From contig NZ_CP045700.1 of the NCBI RefSeq assembly GCF_009601765.2, positions 434,001-498,000 of the forward strand: a stretch of DNA of 64,000 nt, read 5' to 3'. Shown here piece by piece: positions 45,599 to 55,534 of the stretch. Both the position numbers and the translations under genes were made by a program. Each line of letters begins with the position of its first letter. Within the stretch, counting starts at the first letter, position 1. This DNA comes from Vibrio algicola. GTDB lineage: Bacteria > Pseudomonadota > Gammaproteobacteria > Enterobacterales > Vibrionaceae. The notes beneath the pieces were generated by a model. That model did no database searches, was not told the DNA's origin, and saw nothing but the letters and a program-made list of their open reading frames with translations.

Positions 45599-46258
45599 AT
45601 GTATAAGCTAACCCCAACCGACCGCGAAATTTTACATGCGATGGAAACTATGGTCGATGCCATAGCCACCATGTTTGGGGAGCATACTGAAGTGCTGCTA
45701 CATGCGTTAGATGAAGATGATCCTTGCGTAACCAAAATCGCCAATGGTCACATCACCGGGCGAGAAGTCGGCGCGCCAATCACCAATATCGCACTGCTAA
45801 AACTGGAAGAAGGCTACGATGTTTCCTCGCCTTACATCACCAAAAGTAGCGACGGTAAAACCTTACGTTCGTACACCACCATTATTCGTAATTCATCCCA
45901 ACAAGCGATTGGCCTTATTTGTGTCAATTCAAACCTTGATGCCCCTTTTCAATCGGTCATGCAAGCACTGTTGCCGGGAATTCCTCACTATCATGAAGGC
46001 AATATCACCCCAGAAGTGTTCGCCAAAAGTAACAGTGATGCCATGCTTGATACCATCCATACTGTGCGTGATAACGTGCTAGCCAACACCAACATTGCCC
46101 CATCGAAGAAAAACCGTGAAATCGTGACCGAACTTTTTGATCTTGGTGTATTTGATATTAAAGACAGCGCCCAAATCGCCGCCACCGAACTCGATACTTC
46201 GGTGCATACTATTTACCGCTATTTGCGCCAATTGCGTGATGAAGAAGTAGTCGTGTGA
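45599..46258 (+). CDS. YheO/DauR-type transcriptional regulator
   Basis: 219 residues. The N-terminal two thirds is a YheO-like PAS domain (AMETMVDAIATMFGEHTEVL, NGHITGREVGAPITN, RSYTTIIRNSSQQAIGLICV). The C-terminus is a helix-turn-helix of the HTH_22 type (NREIVTELFDLGVFDIKDSA, TELDTSVHTIYRYLRQLRDE). DauR, of this family, represses D-arginine catabolism. Here it follows ridA-cyuA in the same direction and is likely to control them and the divergent azlCD. The terminator in between means it has its own promoter. Confidence 0.85.
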   Translation: MYKLTPTDREILHAMETMVDAIATMFGEHTEVLLHALDEDDPCVTKIANGHITGREVGAPITNIALLKLEEGYDVSSPYITKSSDGKTLRSYTTIIRNSSQQAIGLICVNSNLDAPFQSVMQALLPGIPHYHEGNITPEVFAKSNSDAMLDTIHTVRDNVLANTNIAPSKKNREIVTELFDLGVFDIKDSAQIAATELDTSVHTIYRYLRQLRDEEVVV

Positions 46259-46268
46259 TATTTCTCGG

Positions 46269-46443
46269 CTAATTATTGCTTAGTAACGTATTGATCATTT
46301 CATTCTGCCCTTGTATATAACTGCCCAAATGAGCGCTGTAATGTTGTGAATTGGCAAGTTCCACTACTTGAGTGAGGTCGGTTGGAAACGTGCGTTTACA
46401 TTTAAGATCGTCAATTGAAATCCATTCAATTGCTTGAATAAAT
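46269..46443 (-). pseudogene. C-terminal fragment of an unidentified gene
   Basis: An open frame without a start, reading AIEWISIDDLKCKRTFPTDL and ending QGQNEMINTLLSNN. It begins right after the stop of the ferritin-like gene. Protein-like composition and a clean frame suggest a gene tail whose 5' part was deleted. I do not recognise it. Confidence 0.35.
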
Positions 46444-46446
46444 CAC

Positions 46447-46932
46447 TTAAAACGCATTAATCGCGATTTTATCCGCATAAGCCGTTAAGATTTTGATATG
46501 CGAGTGCTCTTCTGCAATGATTTCATCAAGCTTTTCTGAGCCTTTCACTTCTGGCACAAACTCTTTGATGCGTGAGTAGAACAAAATTGCATCTTTCTCT
46601 TTATTGATGGCAAATTTCAAGATACTAAGCATATCGTTAAAGTCGGCATCGCCATCAAACAATGACTGTATTTGAGCAAACGAGCGGCAATAAGCACTGG
46701 CTTCGTTATTGGGATCAAACACCGGCGCTTCTTTTTCATTACAGCCTAATTCTGCGCGTAATTCTTTGAAAAATGATTTATGGGTAAATTCAAACGATGC
46801 CAGTTTGAGTAAGAAGTCACGATTTTCTTGGCTTTCAACTTGCTCTGCCGCTTTCACGTAGAAATCACAGCTTTGTTTTTCGATCTCTTCAGCCATGATC
46901 AGCACTTCATTAGCATTAAAATTAATAATCAT
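46447..46932 (-). CDS. Ferritin-like/rubrerythrin-type diiron protein
   Basis: 161 residues, a four-helix bundle with Glu and ExxH-type pairs: IEKQSCDFYVKAAEQVES, LASFEFTHKSFFKELRAEL, KFAINKEKDAILFYSRIKEF and DEIIAEEHSHIKILTAYAD. These supply a diiron site. There is no rubredoxin-like Cys4 domain, so it is the short form. AAGGA precedes the ATG at 46932; an internal ATG 12 codons later is less likely. It follows the asr genes and may have protected the oxygen-sensitive enzyme. It looks intact while asrB and asrC are not. Confidence 0.8.
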   Translation of the reverse strand: MIINFNANEVLIMAEEIEKQSCDFYVKAAEQVESQENRDFLLKLASFEFTHKSFFKELRAELGCNEKEAPVFDPNNEASAYCRSFAQIQSLFDGDADFNDMLSILKFAINKEKDAILFYSRIKEFVPEVKGSEKLDEIIAEEHSHIKILTAYADKIAINAF

Positions 46933-47024
46933 AATATTATCCTTTTATCCCCTATCGCCTCTTAAATTCACATTGAAGTGGATAACCTCAGACGTAGGGG
47001 ATATTTCTGGTTTAAATTGTGCGT

Positions 47025-47625
47025 TTAGTGCGTACCTTTTACGTGCATATCGGCTACATACTCGTCTTCAGCCCAGTAAATACACAGGTTCACCTTTTAG
47101 CATTTCTTCTTCAAACGCTAAGATATTTTTGATCACGCCTTGGATCACATCTTCTGTTACCCATTTAAGGAAAGTTTTACCGACGCGTGGGGTTTTCTTA
47201 GAAGTACGACCGCCTAATTTCACCATATACAGTTGTTTAGCATCGCGTTGCCAAGCCATCGTTGGGCATGCCAACACACATTCGCCACAACCAATACAAC
47301 GCGAAGCATCAAAGGTCATTTTAGCAATACCAATAATACCGACATCACACATATCAATGCTGATATCTTTAATAAACGGTTCCAGTGCTTTGTTAACCGC
47401 ATCAATATCTTGATAACGAATACCCGGCATCGCTAATTTTTGACGAGTGGTAAGGTGAATAACGCCATTACCCCAAGTTTCAGCAATGTTTTGCGCCACA
47501 GACAATAAATGCGCCGGCATGATCCCACCCGGAACCCGCACACTGATCATGCACTCTCCACGAACTTTAGACAGACGAAAATCACCTTTAGCACGCGTTT
47601 TAATAATATCTACATCTAAACCCAT
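47025..47625 (-). pseudogene. asrC: Anaerobic sulfite reductase subunit C, three deletions
   Basis: The gene begins well (DIIKTRAKGDFRLSKVRGE, HLLSVAQNIAETWGNG, IHLTTRQKLAMPGIRYQDI). About 70 residues are then missing between MCDV and GIIGIAKM (near 47340), a stretch that includes the siroheme/cluster cysteines (CPNDCAKAS in Salmonella). About 28 more are lost between two CIGCG repeats (near 47286), fusing two ferredoxin motifs into one. Finally the frame ends early at 47068 (VYLLG), while the true C-terminus (WAEDEYVADMHVKGTH) continues in another frame to 47025. Salmonella AsrC has 337 residues; this frame has 185. The product cannot bind siroheme properly. Confidence 0.92.
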
Positions 47626-47639
47626 AATGTGTTCCTCAC

Positions 47640-48479
47640 CTAGTCAATCATGTCTTCTGCTTGATCAAAACGGAACACAGGTCCGTCGACGCAAACGTAT
47701 TTATCACCAATGCGGCAATGACCACATTTACCGACTGCACACGCCATACGACGTTCGTAATCAACCCAGATTTGCTCTTTGGTTAATCCTTTGGCCAGCA
47801 GCCCTGCACAGTAAATTTGATCATGATTGGTGGACCGACCACGATGGCTTGAATTTCATCGATATCAGAAAAATCTAAGCTATCTAGGTGTTGAGTCACA
47901 AGGCCTTGATGATAAAAAGCGTCATCATCAGCTTCATCTAACGTGGCGATCAAGTTTTGCACTTTATCCCACTGATGTAATTCTTCTTTATATAACGCGG
48001 CTTGTTTGTTTTTAAAGCCGAGGATCATATCCATTTACTGATTTCATTCGGATTTTGGCAAAAATGATTCATTAAGCCTTTCACCGGAGCAACCCAGTAC
48101 CACCGGCCACCACGATCATGTGTTTGCCTTGATATTCTTGCATCGGGTAACCATTACCATGCACGCCACGCATCCAAACACTGTCGCCAATGTTTAAATG
48201 GAACAGTTTACCTGTCACTTTACCGACGTTACGGATCATCAAATCAACATACCCTTCGCCGTGATCAGACACTGAAATTGGCGCTTCGCCCACCATCGGC
48301 AGCGAGACTTCAACAAATTGACCGAAGTGGGTATCAAAGTCTTTTTCAACTCGGAAGTTCCACTCGTTGTCCGTGTGTTTGATGATGTCGATAATACGAT
48401 ATGCTTTGGGCAAGAGTTTATTTTCTTCGTGATCATGATCGTGACAATAACAGTCTGGGCATTTATTTTCGCAAGTCAT
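47640..48479 (-). pseudogene. asrB: Anaerobic sulfite reductase subunit B, three frameshifts
   Basis: Read across three frames this is a complete AsrB of roughly 275 residues. It has [40 protein letters not shown] and MIVVAGGTG up to about 48093. Then come [38 protein letters not shown] and [13 protein letters not shown]. Last is [20 protein letters not shown], then [17 protein letters not shown] with the 2Fe-2S cysteines. Single-base losses near 48093, 48033 and 47800 break it. AsrB is the FAD/NADH-binding electron-input subunit. Its ATG overlaps the asrA stop by one base. Confidence 0.92.
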
Positions 48480-49528
48480 TATTTCTCTCCTTCGGCAGCA
48501 AGTTCTGCTGCGACGGTATCGGTCATGTTGTTGATAAGGTTGCTAAATGAAATATATTGTGGGAAGCGATCATCGCAACGACCACAACCCACACACATGT
48601 GGTTTTCACCTTGGCGCGCTTTGTAATCATTGACTTTATGCAATGCGCGGTAACGTAGACGCTCGCCATGTTTGTTGCGGAAATTATGACCACCCGCCAT
48701 GTCAGAGAAACCATCCACCATGCAGCTCGACAATTGACGACGACGTTCACCGAATTTTTCATTTTCTTCATACGCCACATCGAACACGCTGTAGCATGAA
48801 CAGGTTGTGCACGAAGTGGTACAACGACCACAGGCGATGCAACGCTTATCAAATTCATCCCACATTTCATGATTAGTAAGAATTTTTCGGATCACTTTTG
48901 GAGAGTCACACACGGAATCGGGCGTGCACACCACTTCTTTATTTTCTTGCACAAAGCTAGCTGCAAACTCAATATCGCAACCAATCTCATCAAAATAACT
49001 GACGAGATCTTGATCTTTAATTTCAATCGATACGCCTTGGTCATCAAAACGGACTGAAGCGGCGTAATCTTGGGTTTTATTGGTACCCATCGAGACACAA
49101 AAACAGCTATCAAAACTGCTCTTGCATTCAAGTAAGACAATTTTTAGTTTGGTGCGTAGACGTTTGTAGTAAAAATATTCATTACCACCATTTTTCAAGT
49201 ACATGTTATCCAGACGCTTTAAACCATGAATATCACAAGCGCGAGCAAACACGATGGTGGGTCTTGGATCGATGGTCGATTGCTTTAATTCAGAGCCATT
49301 AAAATGAAATAACGTCTCGGTCACAGGGGTAACCACTTCATTGGGTGAGAAGTGGGATTTCTCTTGCCAAACAATATCGTCAGTCTGAGTGATATCGCCA
49401 TAAACAATATTATCGGTGTGAGCAAAACGGCCACCAAATACTTCTCTGACTGGCGCTTTAATTTGGTAATCAGGCATTAACTGCTTAATCACCTTATCAA
49501 ACTCAGTATTGGTTAAATATTTAGACAT
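48479..49528 (-). CDS. asrA: Anaerobic sulfite reductase subunit A (cluster Cys lost)
   Basis: 349 residues, full length and in frame. The first ferredoxin motif is intact ([20 protein letters not shown]). In the second, [18 protein letters not shown], the fourth cysteine of the CxxCxxCxxxCP pattern is Phe (residue 322, codon TTC at 48563-48565; Cys TGC would need one base change). Salmonella AsrA has DDRCPQYI there. The subunit passes electrons between AsrB and the siroheme subunit, so the change probably damages one 4Fe-4S cluster. Since asrB and asrC are broken, the gene is likely without function. Confidence 0.88.
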   Translation of the reverse strand: MSKYLTNTEFDKVIKQLMPDYQIKAPVREVFGGRFAHTDNIVYGDITQTDDIVWQEKSHFSPNEVVTPVTETLFHFNGSELKQSTIDPRPTIVFARACDIHGLKRLDNMYLKNGGNEYFYYKRLRTKLKIVLLECKSSFDSCFCVSMGTNKTQDYAASVRFDDQGVSIEIKDQDLVSYFDEIGCDIEFAASFVQENKEVVCTPDSVCDSPKVIRKILTNHEMWDEFDKRCIACGRCTTSCTTCSCYSVFDVAYEENEKFGERRRQLSSCMVDGFSDMAGGHNFRNKHGERLRYRALHKVNDYKARQGENHMCVGCGRCDDRFPQYISFSNLINNMTDTVAAELAAEGEK

Positions 49529-49826
49529 ATAAAGTCTCTCTATAAAAGATTATTAATTGGTATATTCGAATTCGGTTAATACTTTTTAACGACAGGCTAA
49601 GAATTTGTGGCGAAACCAGATTATCAAACACCACTACATCCGCTTTTTGCAAGATGCCATAGGCTTTTAAGGTCAATAAATTAGGACCACCAGGGCCGGC
49701 GCCCACTAATGAGACATTATATTTTGCGCGATCATGTGTTTCATTAAATAGGGTTGATTTTATATCGATGTTTATATTTGCATTATTAATGAGACTATAA
49801 TCAGAGTGACGCGTTAATACATTCAT
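49521..49826 (-). pseudogene. Truncated uroporphyrinogen-III C-methyltransferase (CobA-like)
   Basis: The visible 101 residues contain the start of the methyltransferase domain: [20 protein letters not shown] and [21 protein letters not shown] normal enzyme has ~260 residues; here the frame runs into unrelated sequence after about residue 85 and stops inside the asrA start region. This enzyme makes the precursor of siroheme, the cofactor of AsrC, so it was probably the operon's dedicated cofactor gene. Confidence 0.82.
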
Positions 49827-49900
49827 AACATTGCCTTAAATTCGACTTAGCTACAATATACGCCTCAGATTGGGTTAAACACCTTGAATAAAGGTGTGTA

Positions 49901-49914
49901 TTGATTGAAATAAA
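49901..49914 (-). promoter_or_regulatory. FNR-like site upstream of the asr locus
   Basis: TTGATTGAAATAAA matches TTGAT-N4-ATCAA with one mismatch and lies 75 bases before the cobA-like fragment. It would suit an anaerobic operon. Confidence 0.4.
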
Positions 49915-50023
49915 TTTATTACGTTTTCAATTTTATACTCGATGTTAATTAATACTTAACGACTTTAAATTTAAGACTTGCATCACATTTATTCTTTTCA
50001 TCTTTCTATTAATATAAAAAAAA

Positions 50024-50068
50024 CGCCGTGATTTTGAACTTGAATTCAAAAATCACGACGGTCTATTT
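50024..50068 (-). terminator. Terminator after the zinc-ribbon orphan
   Basis: CCGTGATTTTGAA and TTCAAAAATCACGACGG pair around a short loop, with T-rich sequence on both sides; it can serve both directions. Confidence 0.75.
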
Positions 50069-50129
50069 TTTATTTCCAGCTTGAGGAGCTTTAACGTTGA
50101 TTTTCAACGAACAAGCTAGTACAACAAGT

Positions 50130-51065
50130 TTACATCCAAGCCTCTCGATTCAAATCAAACTGAGCAATCCATTTATCATCGGCTCGAGCGGCAAGATACA
50201 ATTGCAAACCATTAAACAACTGAAATGCTTGAACTCCGCCTAAATGCGCAAATGCATCAAAGAATTCATCTTCTGCTTGTTCGAGTTGCTCTAAGGTTTC
50301 AATATCATTATCTAGTGCCCACTCAATCGCTTGTGGCTCTACTACCGCTTCTCCCATGTCAATTGCAACCAGTTGATATTGATTTTCTTTTACGCTGTTA
50401 TCCGCATGAATTTGTTGCGTGTCGAGCTCTTGCTGTTCGATCTCATCAATGATTTTTATGATCTCATAATGACGTGCTTTACGATTAATTTGGCTAATTT
50501 TCAGTGCATAACTAAAGCGTTGATAACCGACAACGTTCAACACGCCTTCAAACAGCGTGGTATTTAACCCTTGCGCAGCGCAATAATAATTCATACACGC
50601 TTCTTGACTGGCAAAGCGCACGCCATCGAATTCAAAACCAGCGCTATCATCATAGCCAATTGCAGAGCCCGCAACGGTTAAATCCCAGCCAGCATAACGC
50701 ACTCGTTCATTGGCGATTTGATACATGGCCCATGCGCTGCGGCTAAAACCCTCAAAAATTGAGCCTTCAAAGCTGGCTTCTTCCAATTCTTGTTTAGTCC
50801 AATTTAACCCAATACCTAAATGCTTGGCGTACACCTTCATTAAACGCTGCTTAATATAATCACGATGCTGCCAAATCGAATTGCAATGCTGCTGCACCGG
50901 AAAAGTTTGGCATTCAGCGCAAATCGGCACAGAGATCGGCTGATGAGTGCAAAGTTTCACATTTCTCATCGCCAGTGGAATATCGAGCATATCCGCTGCA
51001 GGTTCACCACAAAACCAGCAGGTATGACGATAATTAAAAGGAATGTCGATAGGTTCAAAGTTCAT
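50130..51065 (-). CDS. Uncharacterised protein with N-terminal zinc ribbon
   Basis: 311 residues, not recognised. The N-terminus has two CxxC pairs about 30 residues apart (HTCWFCGEPA and VPICAECQTF), a probable zinc ribbon. The middle is helical and aromatic-rich (FEGFSRSAWAMYQIANERVR, YAGWDLTVAGSAIGYD). The C-terminal third is acidic (AIEWALDNDIETLEQLEQAE, DEFFDAF). No signal peptide or membrane segment. It is a stand-alone gene between the asr locus and the ribose operon. Confidence 0.75.
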   Translation of the reverse strand: MNFEPIDIPFNYRHTCWFCGEPAADMLDIPLAMRNVKLCTHQPISVPICAECQTFPVQQHCNSIWQHRDYIKQRLMKVYAKHLGIGLNWTKQELEEASFEGSIFEGFSRSAWAMYQIANERVRYAGWDLTVAGSAIGYDDSAGFEFDGVRFASQEACMNYYCAAQGLNTTLFEGVLNVVGYQRFSYALKISQINRKARHYEIIKIIDEIEQQELDTQQIHADNSVKENQYQLVAIDMGEAVVEPQAIEWALDNDIETLEQLEQAEDEFFDAFAHLGGVQAFQLFNGLQLYLAARADDKWIAQFDLNREAWM

Positions 51066-51355
51066 AAGCGCTCTGGTTTGAATTAATAGGGTGCGGTGCT
51101 TTTCAAGATAGGTGTCATCTTACTTGAAACTGACTTTTTGAAAAGACTAATCATTGAGTACATAACGCGTACTTCTGCCGCTGGCACTGGTTTTTTGTAA
51201 ACCTGATTAGATTACATCTATTAATCAAATCATAAGATGATGCGAATAGAGAGTTTATTCGCATCATTGGCCGTTTAGCCTTACTTTTTACAATCATATG
51301 CTCATAAAAACGTCTCATTTATAACTATACCAAAATGAAATCATGAATAAATTCT

Positions 51356-51371
51356 TGTGATTATGATCACC
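51356..51371 (+). promoter_or_regulatory. CRP-like site upstream of rbsD
   Basis: TGTGATTATGATCACC fits TGTGA-N6-TCACA with one mismatch, directly before the first RbsR operator. It suggests catabolite control of ribose uptake. Confidence 0.65.
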
Positions 51372-51383
51372 ACTACAGCCTGC

Positions 51384-51401
51384 CATCGAAACGTTTCGAT
51401 G
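51384..51401 (+). promoter_or_regulatory. RbsR operator 1
   Basis: CATCGAAACGTTTCGATG is an 18-base perfect palindrome with the CGAAACGTTTCG core of LacI-family RbsR sites. Confidence 0.8.
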
Positions 51402-51459
51402 ATCTATTTCACAAAACGTATATGACACCAATGCTTTTTGATAATCAGCCACTACACTT

Positions 51460-51474
51460 CATCGAAACGTTTCG
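51460..51474 (+). promoter_or_regulatory. RbsR operator 2
   Basis: CATCGAAACGTTTCG repeats the core palindrome 76 bases from operator 1 and 39 bases before rbsD. Two sites would allow looping. Confidence 0.75.
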
Positions 51475-51512
51475 CTCACATTGCAACAGACTTTATAATT
51501 AGGTTTATCCAT

Positions 51513-51932
51513 ATGAAAAAAAGCGTCCTACTACAATCAGAATTTTCTCACTTAATTGCCACACTTGGTCATACCGACGAAGTGACTATATGTGATGCTG
51601 GATTACCCATTCCTTCTAACGTGAAAAGAATTGATTTAGCTCTCACCCATGGTGTGCCAAGCTTTGCTCAAACCGTTGATGTTTTCTTAAAAGAATCTCA
51701 AATCGAAGGTGTCATCTTAGCAAACGAGTTCAAGCAAGTTAGCCCTAATGCCCATGCTGATATCTTAAGTAGAATTAAACAAGAAGAAGAAATTTCAGGA
51801 AAACAGATTCGAGTCACTTATCTATCACATGAAGATCTAAAAATTAAAACTAACGACAGTAAGGGTATTGTAAGAACAGGTGAATGTACCCCTTATGCAA
51901 ACGTAATATTTCAGTCTGGTGTAATTTTTTAA
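51513..51932 (+). CDS. rbsD: D-ribose pyranase
   Basis: 139 residues, identical in length to E. coli RbsD, with the ATG at 51513. It interconverts ribopyranose and ribofuranose. Motifs: [40 protein letters not shown], the catalytic His in IATLGHTDE, and the terminal [17 protein letters not shown]. An upstream in-frame ATG at 51438 lies over the operator and is not used. It is the first gene of rbsDACBKR. Confidence 0.95.
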   Translation: MKKSVLLQSEFSHLIATLGHTDEVTICDAGLPIPSNVKRIDLALTHGVPSFAQTVDVFLKESQIEGVILANEFKQVSPNAHADILSRIKQEEEISGKQIRVTYLSHEDLKIKTNDSKGIVRTGECTPYANVIFQSGVIF

Positions 51933-51946
51933 AGCGAGGAATGGTT

Positions 51947-53452
51947 ATGAATCAAGCCATCTTAGAACTCAATAAAATAGAGAAATCTTTTCCTGGAGTA
52001 AAAGCCCTAGACGAAGCCAGCTTAAATGTTTATCCCGGCCGAGTAATGGCTTTAATGGGAGAAAATGGTGCTGGGAAATCTACGTTAATGAAAGTGTTAA
52101 CTGGTATCTATTCTTTAGACTCCGGCAATATTCAATATCAAAACAAACCAGTGACATTCAAAGGTCCTCGAGATTCTCAACACGCAGGCATTAGTATTAT
52201 TCATCAAGAATTAAATCTCATTCCTGAAATCAGTATCGCCGAAAACATCTATTTAGGGCGGGAGATCACTAATAGCTTTGGTCGTATTTTATGGAAAGAA
52301 ATGTACGATAATGCAGATAAATTATTGGCTCGATTAAACGTAAAGAGAAGCGCTAAAACATTATTGGGTGAGTTGAGTCTTGGCGAGCAACAAATGGTAG
52401 AAATAGCTAAGGCACTTTCTTTCGAGTCTAAAGTCATCATTATGGATGAACCTACTGATGCATTAACTGATAAAGAAACTGAATTTCTATTCAAGGTTAT
52501 CAATGAGTTACGCGATCAAGGTTGTGGCATCGTCTATATTTCTCATCGCTTAAAAGAAATATTTGAAATTTGTGATGATATTACGGTATTACGCGACGGT
52601 AAATTTATTGGTGAATGCACGGTAAAAAGCACTAATGAAGATGCACTTATTGAAATGATGGTTGGTCGTAAGTTGGATGAACAATATCCGCGTATATCAG
52701 TGCAATCAGGTGATACTCGTTTAGAGGTAAAAAACTTAAACGGTAAAGGAATACATGACATCAGCTTCTTACTGAAAAAAGGAGAAATACTCGGTATATC
52801 TGGACTCATGGGGGCAGGCCGCACTGAATTGATGAAAATGATTTATGGTGCACTTCCCTATCAATCAGGTGAAGTATTACTTGAAGGCAAATCAGTCCAT
52901 GCCAAGTCACCACAAGAAGGACTTTCTAATGGTATTGCCTATATCTCAGAAGACCGTAAAGGCGACGGGTTAGTTTTATGTTTATCTGTTAAAGAAAATA
53001 TGACGCTCTCTGGTTTGCAGCATTTCAGTAAAAACATACAACTGCAACATAAAAGCGAAATGATGGCTGTCGATGATTTTATCGAGCTTTTCAATATAAA
53101 AACGCCAACTCGAAATCAAATAATTGGCAATTTATCGGGTGGTAATCAACAAAAAGTAGCCATCGCTAAAGGCTTAATGACTCGACCTAATATTTTAATT
53201 TTAGATGAACCCACTCGTGGTGTAGATGTTGGAGCTAAAAAAGAAATTTACCAATTGATTAATAAATTTAAAGCAGAAGGAATGAGCATCATTTTAGTTT
53301 CATCAGAAATGCCGGAGGTACTTGGAATGAGTGACCGAATATTAGTCATGCATGAAGGGAAGATCAGTGGCGAATTTGATGCAAAACAAGCAAATCAAGA
53401 ATTACTACTGGCTTGTGCAGTCGGTAGAAACATTAATAAGGACGTCGCATGA
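51947..53452 (+). CDS. rbsA: Ribose ABC transporter ATP-binding protein
   Basis: 501 residues, as in E. coli, with the ATG at 51947 (GAGGA upstream). Two ATPase domains: the first has [36 protein letters not shown] and [15 protein letters not shown]; the second has [36 protein letters not shown] and [20 protein letters not shown]. The second P-loop is degenerate (GAGRTE), normal for sugar transporters of this class. The next gene overlaps by four bases. Confidence 0.97.
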   Translation: MNQAILELNKIEKSFPGVKALDEASLNVYPGRVMALMGENGAGKSTLMKVLTGIYSLDSGNIQYQNKPVTFKGPRDSQHAGISIIHQELNLIPEISIAENIYLGREITNSFGRILWKEMYDNADKLLARLNVKRSAKTLLGELSLGEQQMVEIAKALSFESKVIIMDEPTDALTDKETEFLFKVINELRDQGCGIVYISHRLKEIFEICDDITVLRDGKFIGECTVKSTNEDALIEMMVGRKLDEQYPRISVQSGDTRLEVKNLNGKGIHDISFLLKKGEILGISGLMGAGRTELMKMIYGALPYQSGEVLLEGKSVHAKSPQEGLSNGIAYISEDRKGDGLVLCLSVKENMTLSGLQHFSKNIQLQHKSEMMAVDDFIELFNIKTPTRNQIIGNLSGGNQQKVAIAKGLMTRPNILILDEPTRGVDVGAKKEIYQLINKFKAEGMSIILVSSEMPEVLGMSDRILVMHEGKISGEFDAKQANQELLLACAVGRNINKDVA

Positions 53453-54435
53453 GCAGTAATAGCGTAAAATCAAAAGAACCAGATGCCATAAAAAAACCAT
53501 TAATCAGTAAGGAATGGTTAGTCGAACAAAAATCTCTAATCGCACTTATTTTTTTGATTGTTGTAGTGTCATTTTTGAGCCCAAACTTCTTCACTGTTGA
53601 CAATATCTTAAATATCCTGCGACAAACATCGGTAAGCGCGATTATTGCCGTTGGTATGACACTCGTTATTTTGACTGCTGGCATTGATTTAAGTGTTGGT
53701 TCGGTTCTTGCTCTATGTGGTGCATTTGCAGCAAGTTTAGTTGCAATGGAAGTGCCCGTTTTGATTGCGGTGCCCGTTGCTTTGATTGCAGGCGCAGGTT
53801 TGGGTGCCATTAGTGGTTTTATTATCGCGAAAGGCAAAGTACAAGCCTTTATCGCGACGCTAGTCACTATGACATTACTCCGGGGCGTCACTATGGTTTA
53901 TACCGATGGTCGCCCAATCTCTACCGGATTTACTGAGGTATCTGATAGTTTCGCTTGGTTCGGTACAGGCTACGCCTTGGGTATCCCCGTACCTATTTGG
54001 ATAATGGTAGTAGTGTTTGCTGCCGCTTGGTATTTACTTAACCACACACGTTTTGGACGTTATATCTATGCATTAGGTGGTAATGAGTCTGCAACTCGTT
54101 TATCGGGTATTAATGTTGATCGAGTAAAAATTGGTGTGTATGCAATCTGTGGCGTCTTATCTGCCCTCGCCGGTATTATTGTGACATCACGTTTGTCTTC
54201 CGCTCAACCGACTGCTGGCATGGGATATGAATTGGATGCGATTGCTGCAGTTGTCGTTGGTGGAACGAGCCTCGTAGGTGGACGTGGTCGGATTATGGGA
54301 ACCCTAATCGGTGCTTTCATCATTGGATTCTTAAATAACGCATTAAATTTATTAGATGTATCGTCTTACTACCAAATGATAGCCAAAGCTTTGGTGATTT
54401 TATTAGCGGTAATGGTCGATAACAAAAACAAATAA
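53449..54435 (+). CDS. rbsC: Ribose ABC transporter permease
   Basis: 328 residues with eight or more membrane helices: [79 protein letters not shown] and [17 protein letters not shown]. Its ATG overlaps the rbsA stop (ATGA), so it is translationally coupled. It forms the channel with RbsA in the inner membrane. Confidence 0.97.
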   Translation: MSSNSVKSKEPDAIKKPLISKEWLVEQKSLIALIFLIVVVSFLSPNFFTVDNILNILRQTSVSAIIAVGMTLVILTAGIDLSVGSVLALCGAFAASLVAMEVPVLIAVPVALIAGAGLGAISGFIIAKGKVQAFIATLVTMTLLRGVTMVYTDGRPISTGFTEVSDSFAWFGTGYALGIPVPIWIMVVVFAAAWYLLNHTRFGRYIYALGGNESATRLSGINVDRVKIGVYAICGVLSALAGIIVTSRLSSAQPTAGMGYELDAIAAVVVGGTSLVGGRGRIMGTLIGAFIIGFLNNALNLLDVSSYYQMIAKALVILLAVMVDNKNK

Positions 54436-54500
54436 TTTTATTAACCGTAAACATAATAATAGAGTCAATTGATAGACTCCCCTACAAAAGGAATAACAAA

Positions 54501-55379
54501 ATGAAAAAGCTTACTACTTTACTTTCTGCTGCTGTGTTAGCCAGTACGATGTCTGTTTCTGCTCACGCCCAAGATACATTAGCAATTGTTGTATCAACTT
54601 TAAATAACCCTTTCTTCGTTAGTATGAAAGATGGCGCTGAGTCTAAAGCCAAAGAATTAGGTTATAAACTAATCGTACTTGATTCACAAAATGATCCAAG
54701 CAAAGAACTATCAAACATAGAGGATTTATCAGTCCGTGGCGTAAAAGCGATTTTAATTAACCCTACTGATTCTGATGCAGTTTCAAATGCAATTAGAATT
54801 GCCAACCGAGCCAACATTCCTGTATTGACTTTAGATCGTGGTGCAAGCCGTGGTGATGTAGTAAGTCATATAGCCTCTGACAACGTCGCCGGTGGTGAAA
54901 TGGCTGGTAAATACATTATGGAAAAAGTTGGAGAAAAAGCCAAAGTGATCCAACTTGAAGGTATTGCAGGAACTTCTGCAGCTCGTGAACGTGGTGAAGG
55001 CTTTATGAATGTAGTGAAAAATTCAGAACTTGATCTACTCGCTAGTCAACCAGCTGACTTTGATCGTAGTAAGGGTTTGAACGTAATGGAAAACCTTTTA
55101 GCTGCTAATGGTGATGTCCAAGCAGTCTTTGCACAAAATGATGAAATGGCATTAGGAGCATTACGTGCAGTTCAAGCATCTGGTAAAAATATTCTAATTG
55201 TTGGATTTGATGGTACTGATGACGGAATTGCAGCGGTAAAGCGCGGAATTCTAGGCGCAACTATTGCTCAACAACCAGCACTTATTGGCGCATTAGGTGT
55301 TGAAACTGCAGATAAAGTACTTAAAGGAGAAACCGTAGAGAAACACATTCCAGTTCCTTTAAAAATCATCACAAAATAA
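54501..55379 (+). CDS. rbsB: Ribose-binding periplasmic protein
   Basis: 292 residues with a signal peptide ([20 protein letters not shown], cleavage after AHA). Ligand and fold motifs: [80 protein letters not shown] and [21 protein letters not shown] hairpin follows, which probably lets rbsB be the most abundant transcript of the operon. Confidence 0.97.
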   Translation: MKKLTTLLSAAVLASTMSVSAHAQDTLAIVVSTLNNPFFVSMKDGAESKAKELGYKLIVLDSQNDPSKELSNIEDLSVRGVKAILINPTDSDAVSNAIRIANRANIPVLTLDRGASRGDVVSHIASDNVAGGEMAGKYIMEKVGEKAKVIQLEGIAGTSAARERGEGFMNVVKNSELDLLASQPADFDRSKGLNVMENLLAANGDVQAVFAQNDEMALGALRAVQASGKNILIVGFDGTDDGIAAVKRGILGATIAQQPALIGALGVETADKVLKGETVEKHIPVPLKIITK

Positions 55380-55387
55380 CCTCAGCT

Positions 55388-55416
55388 AGTGAGGGTGAAA
55401 CCACCCTCACTTTTTC
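55388..55416 (+). terminator. Hairpin between rbsB and rbsK
   Basis: AGTGAGGGTG-AAAC-CACCCTCACT followed by TTTTTCT. It is likely a partial terminator that lowers expression of rbsK and rbsR relative to rbsB. Confidence 0.85.
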
Positions 55417-55534
55417 TATGGAAAGATCGTCTGAACGCCTCAAATGACTTATTGTTGTGTAAATAAATTTCACTTTGTTTCTAGAGCGATAACCTCATAA
55501 CAACCCTGATCTGATCAACTTAAGGATGAAATTA

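Noticed and set aside
47025..48479. asrB/asrC frameshifts as programmed frameshifting
   Set aside because: Three shifts in asrB and several large deletions in asrC are far more consistent with decay; no slippery heptamer plus structure is evident.
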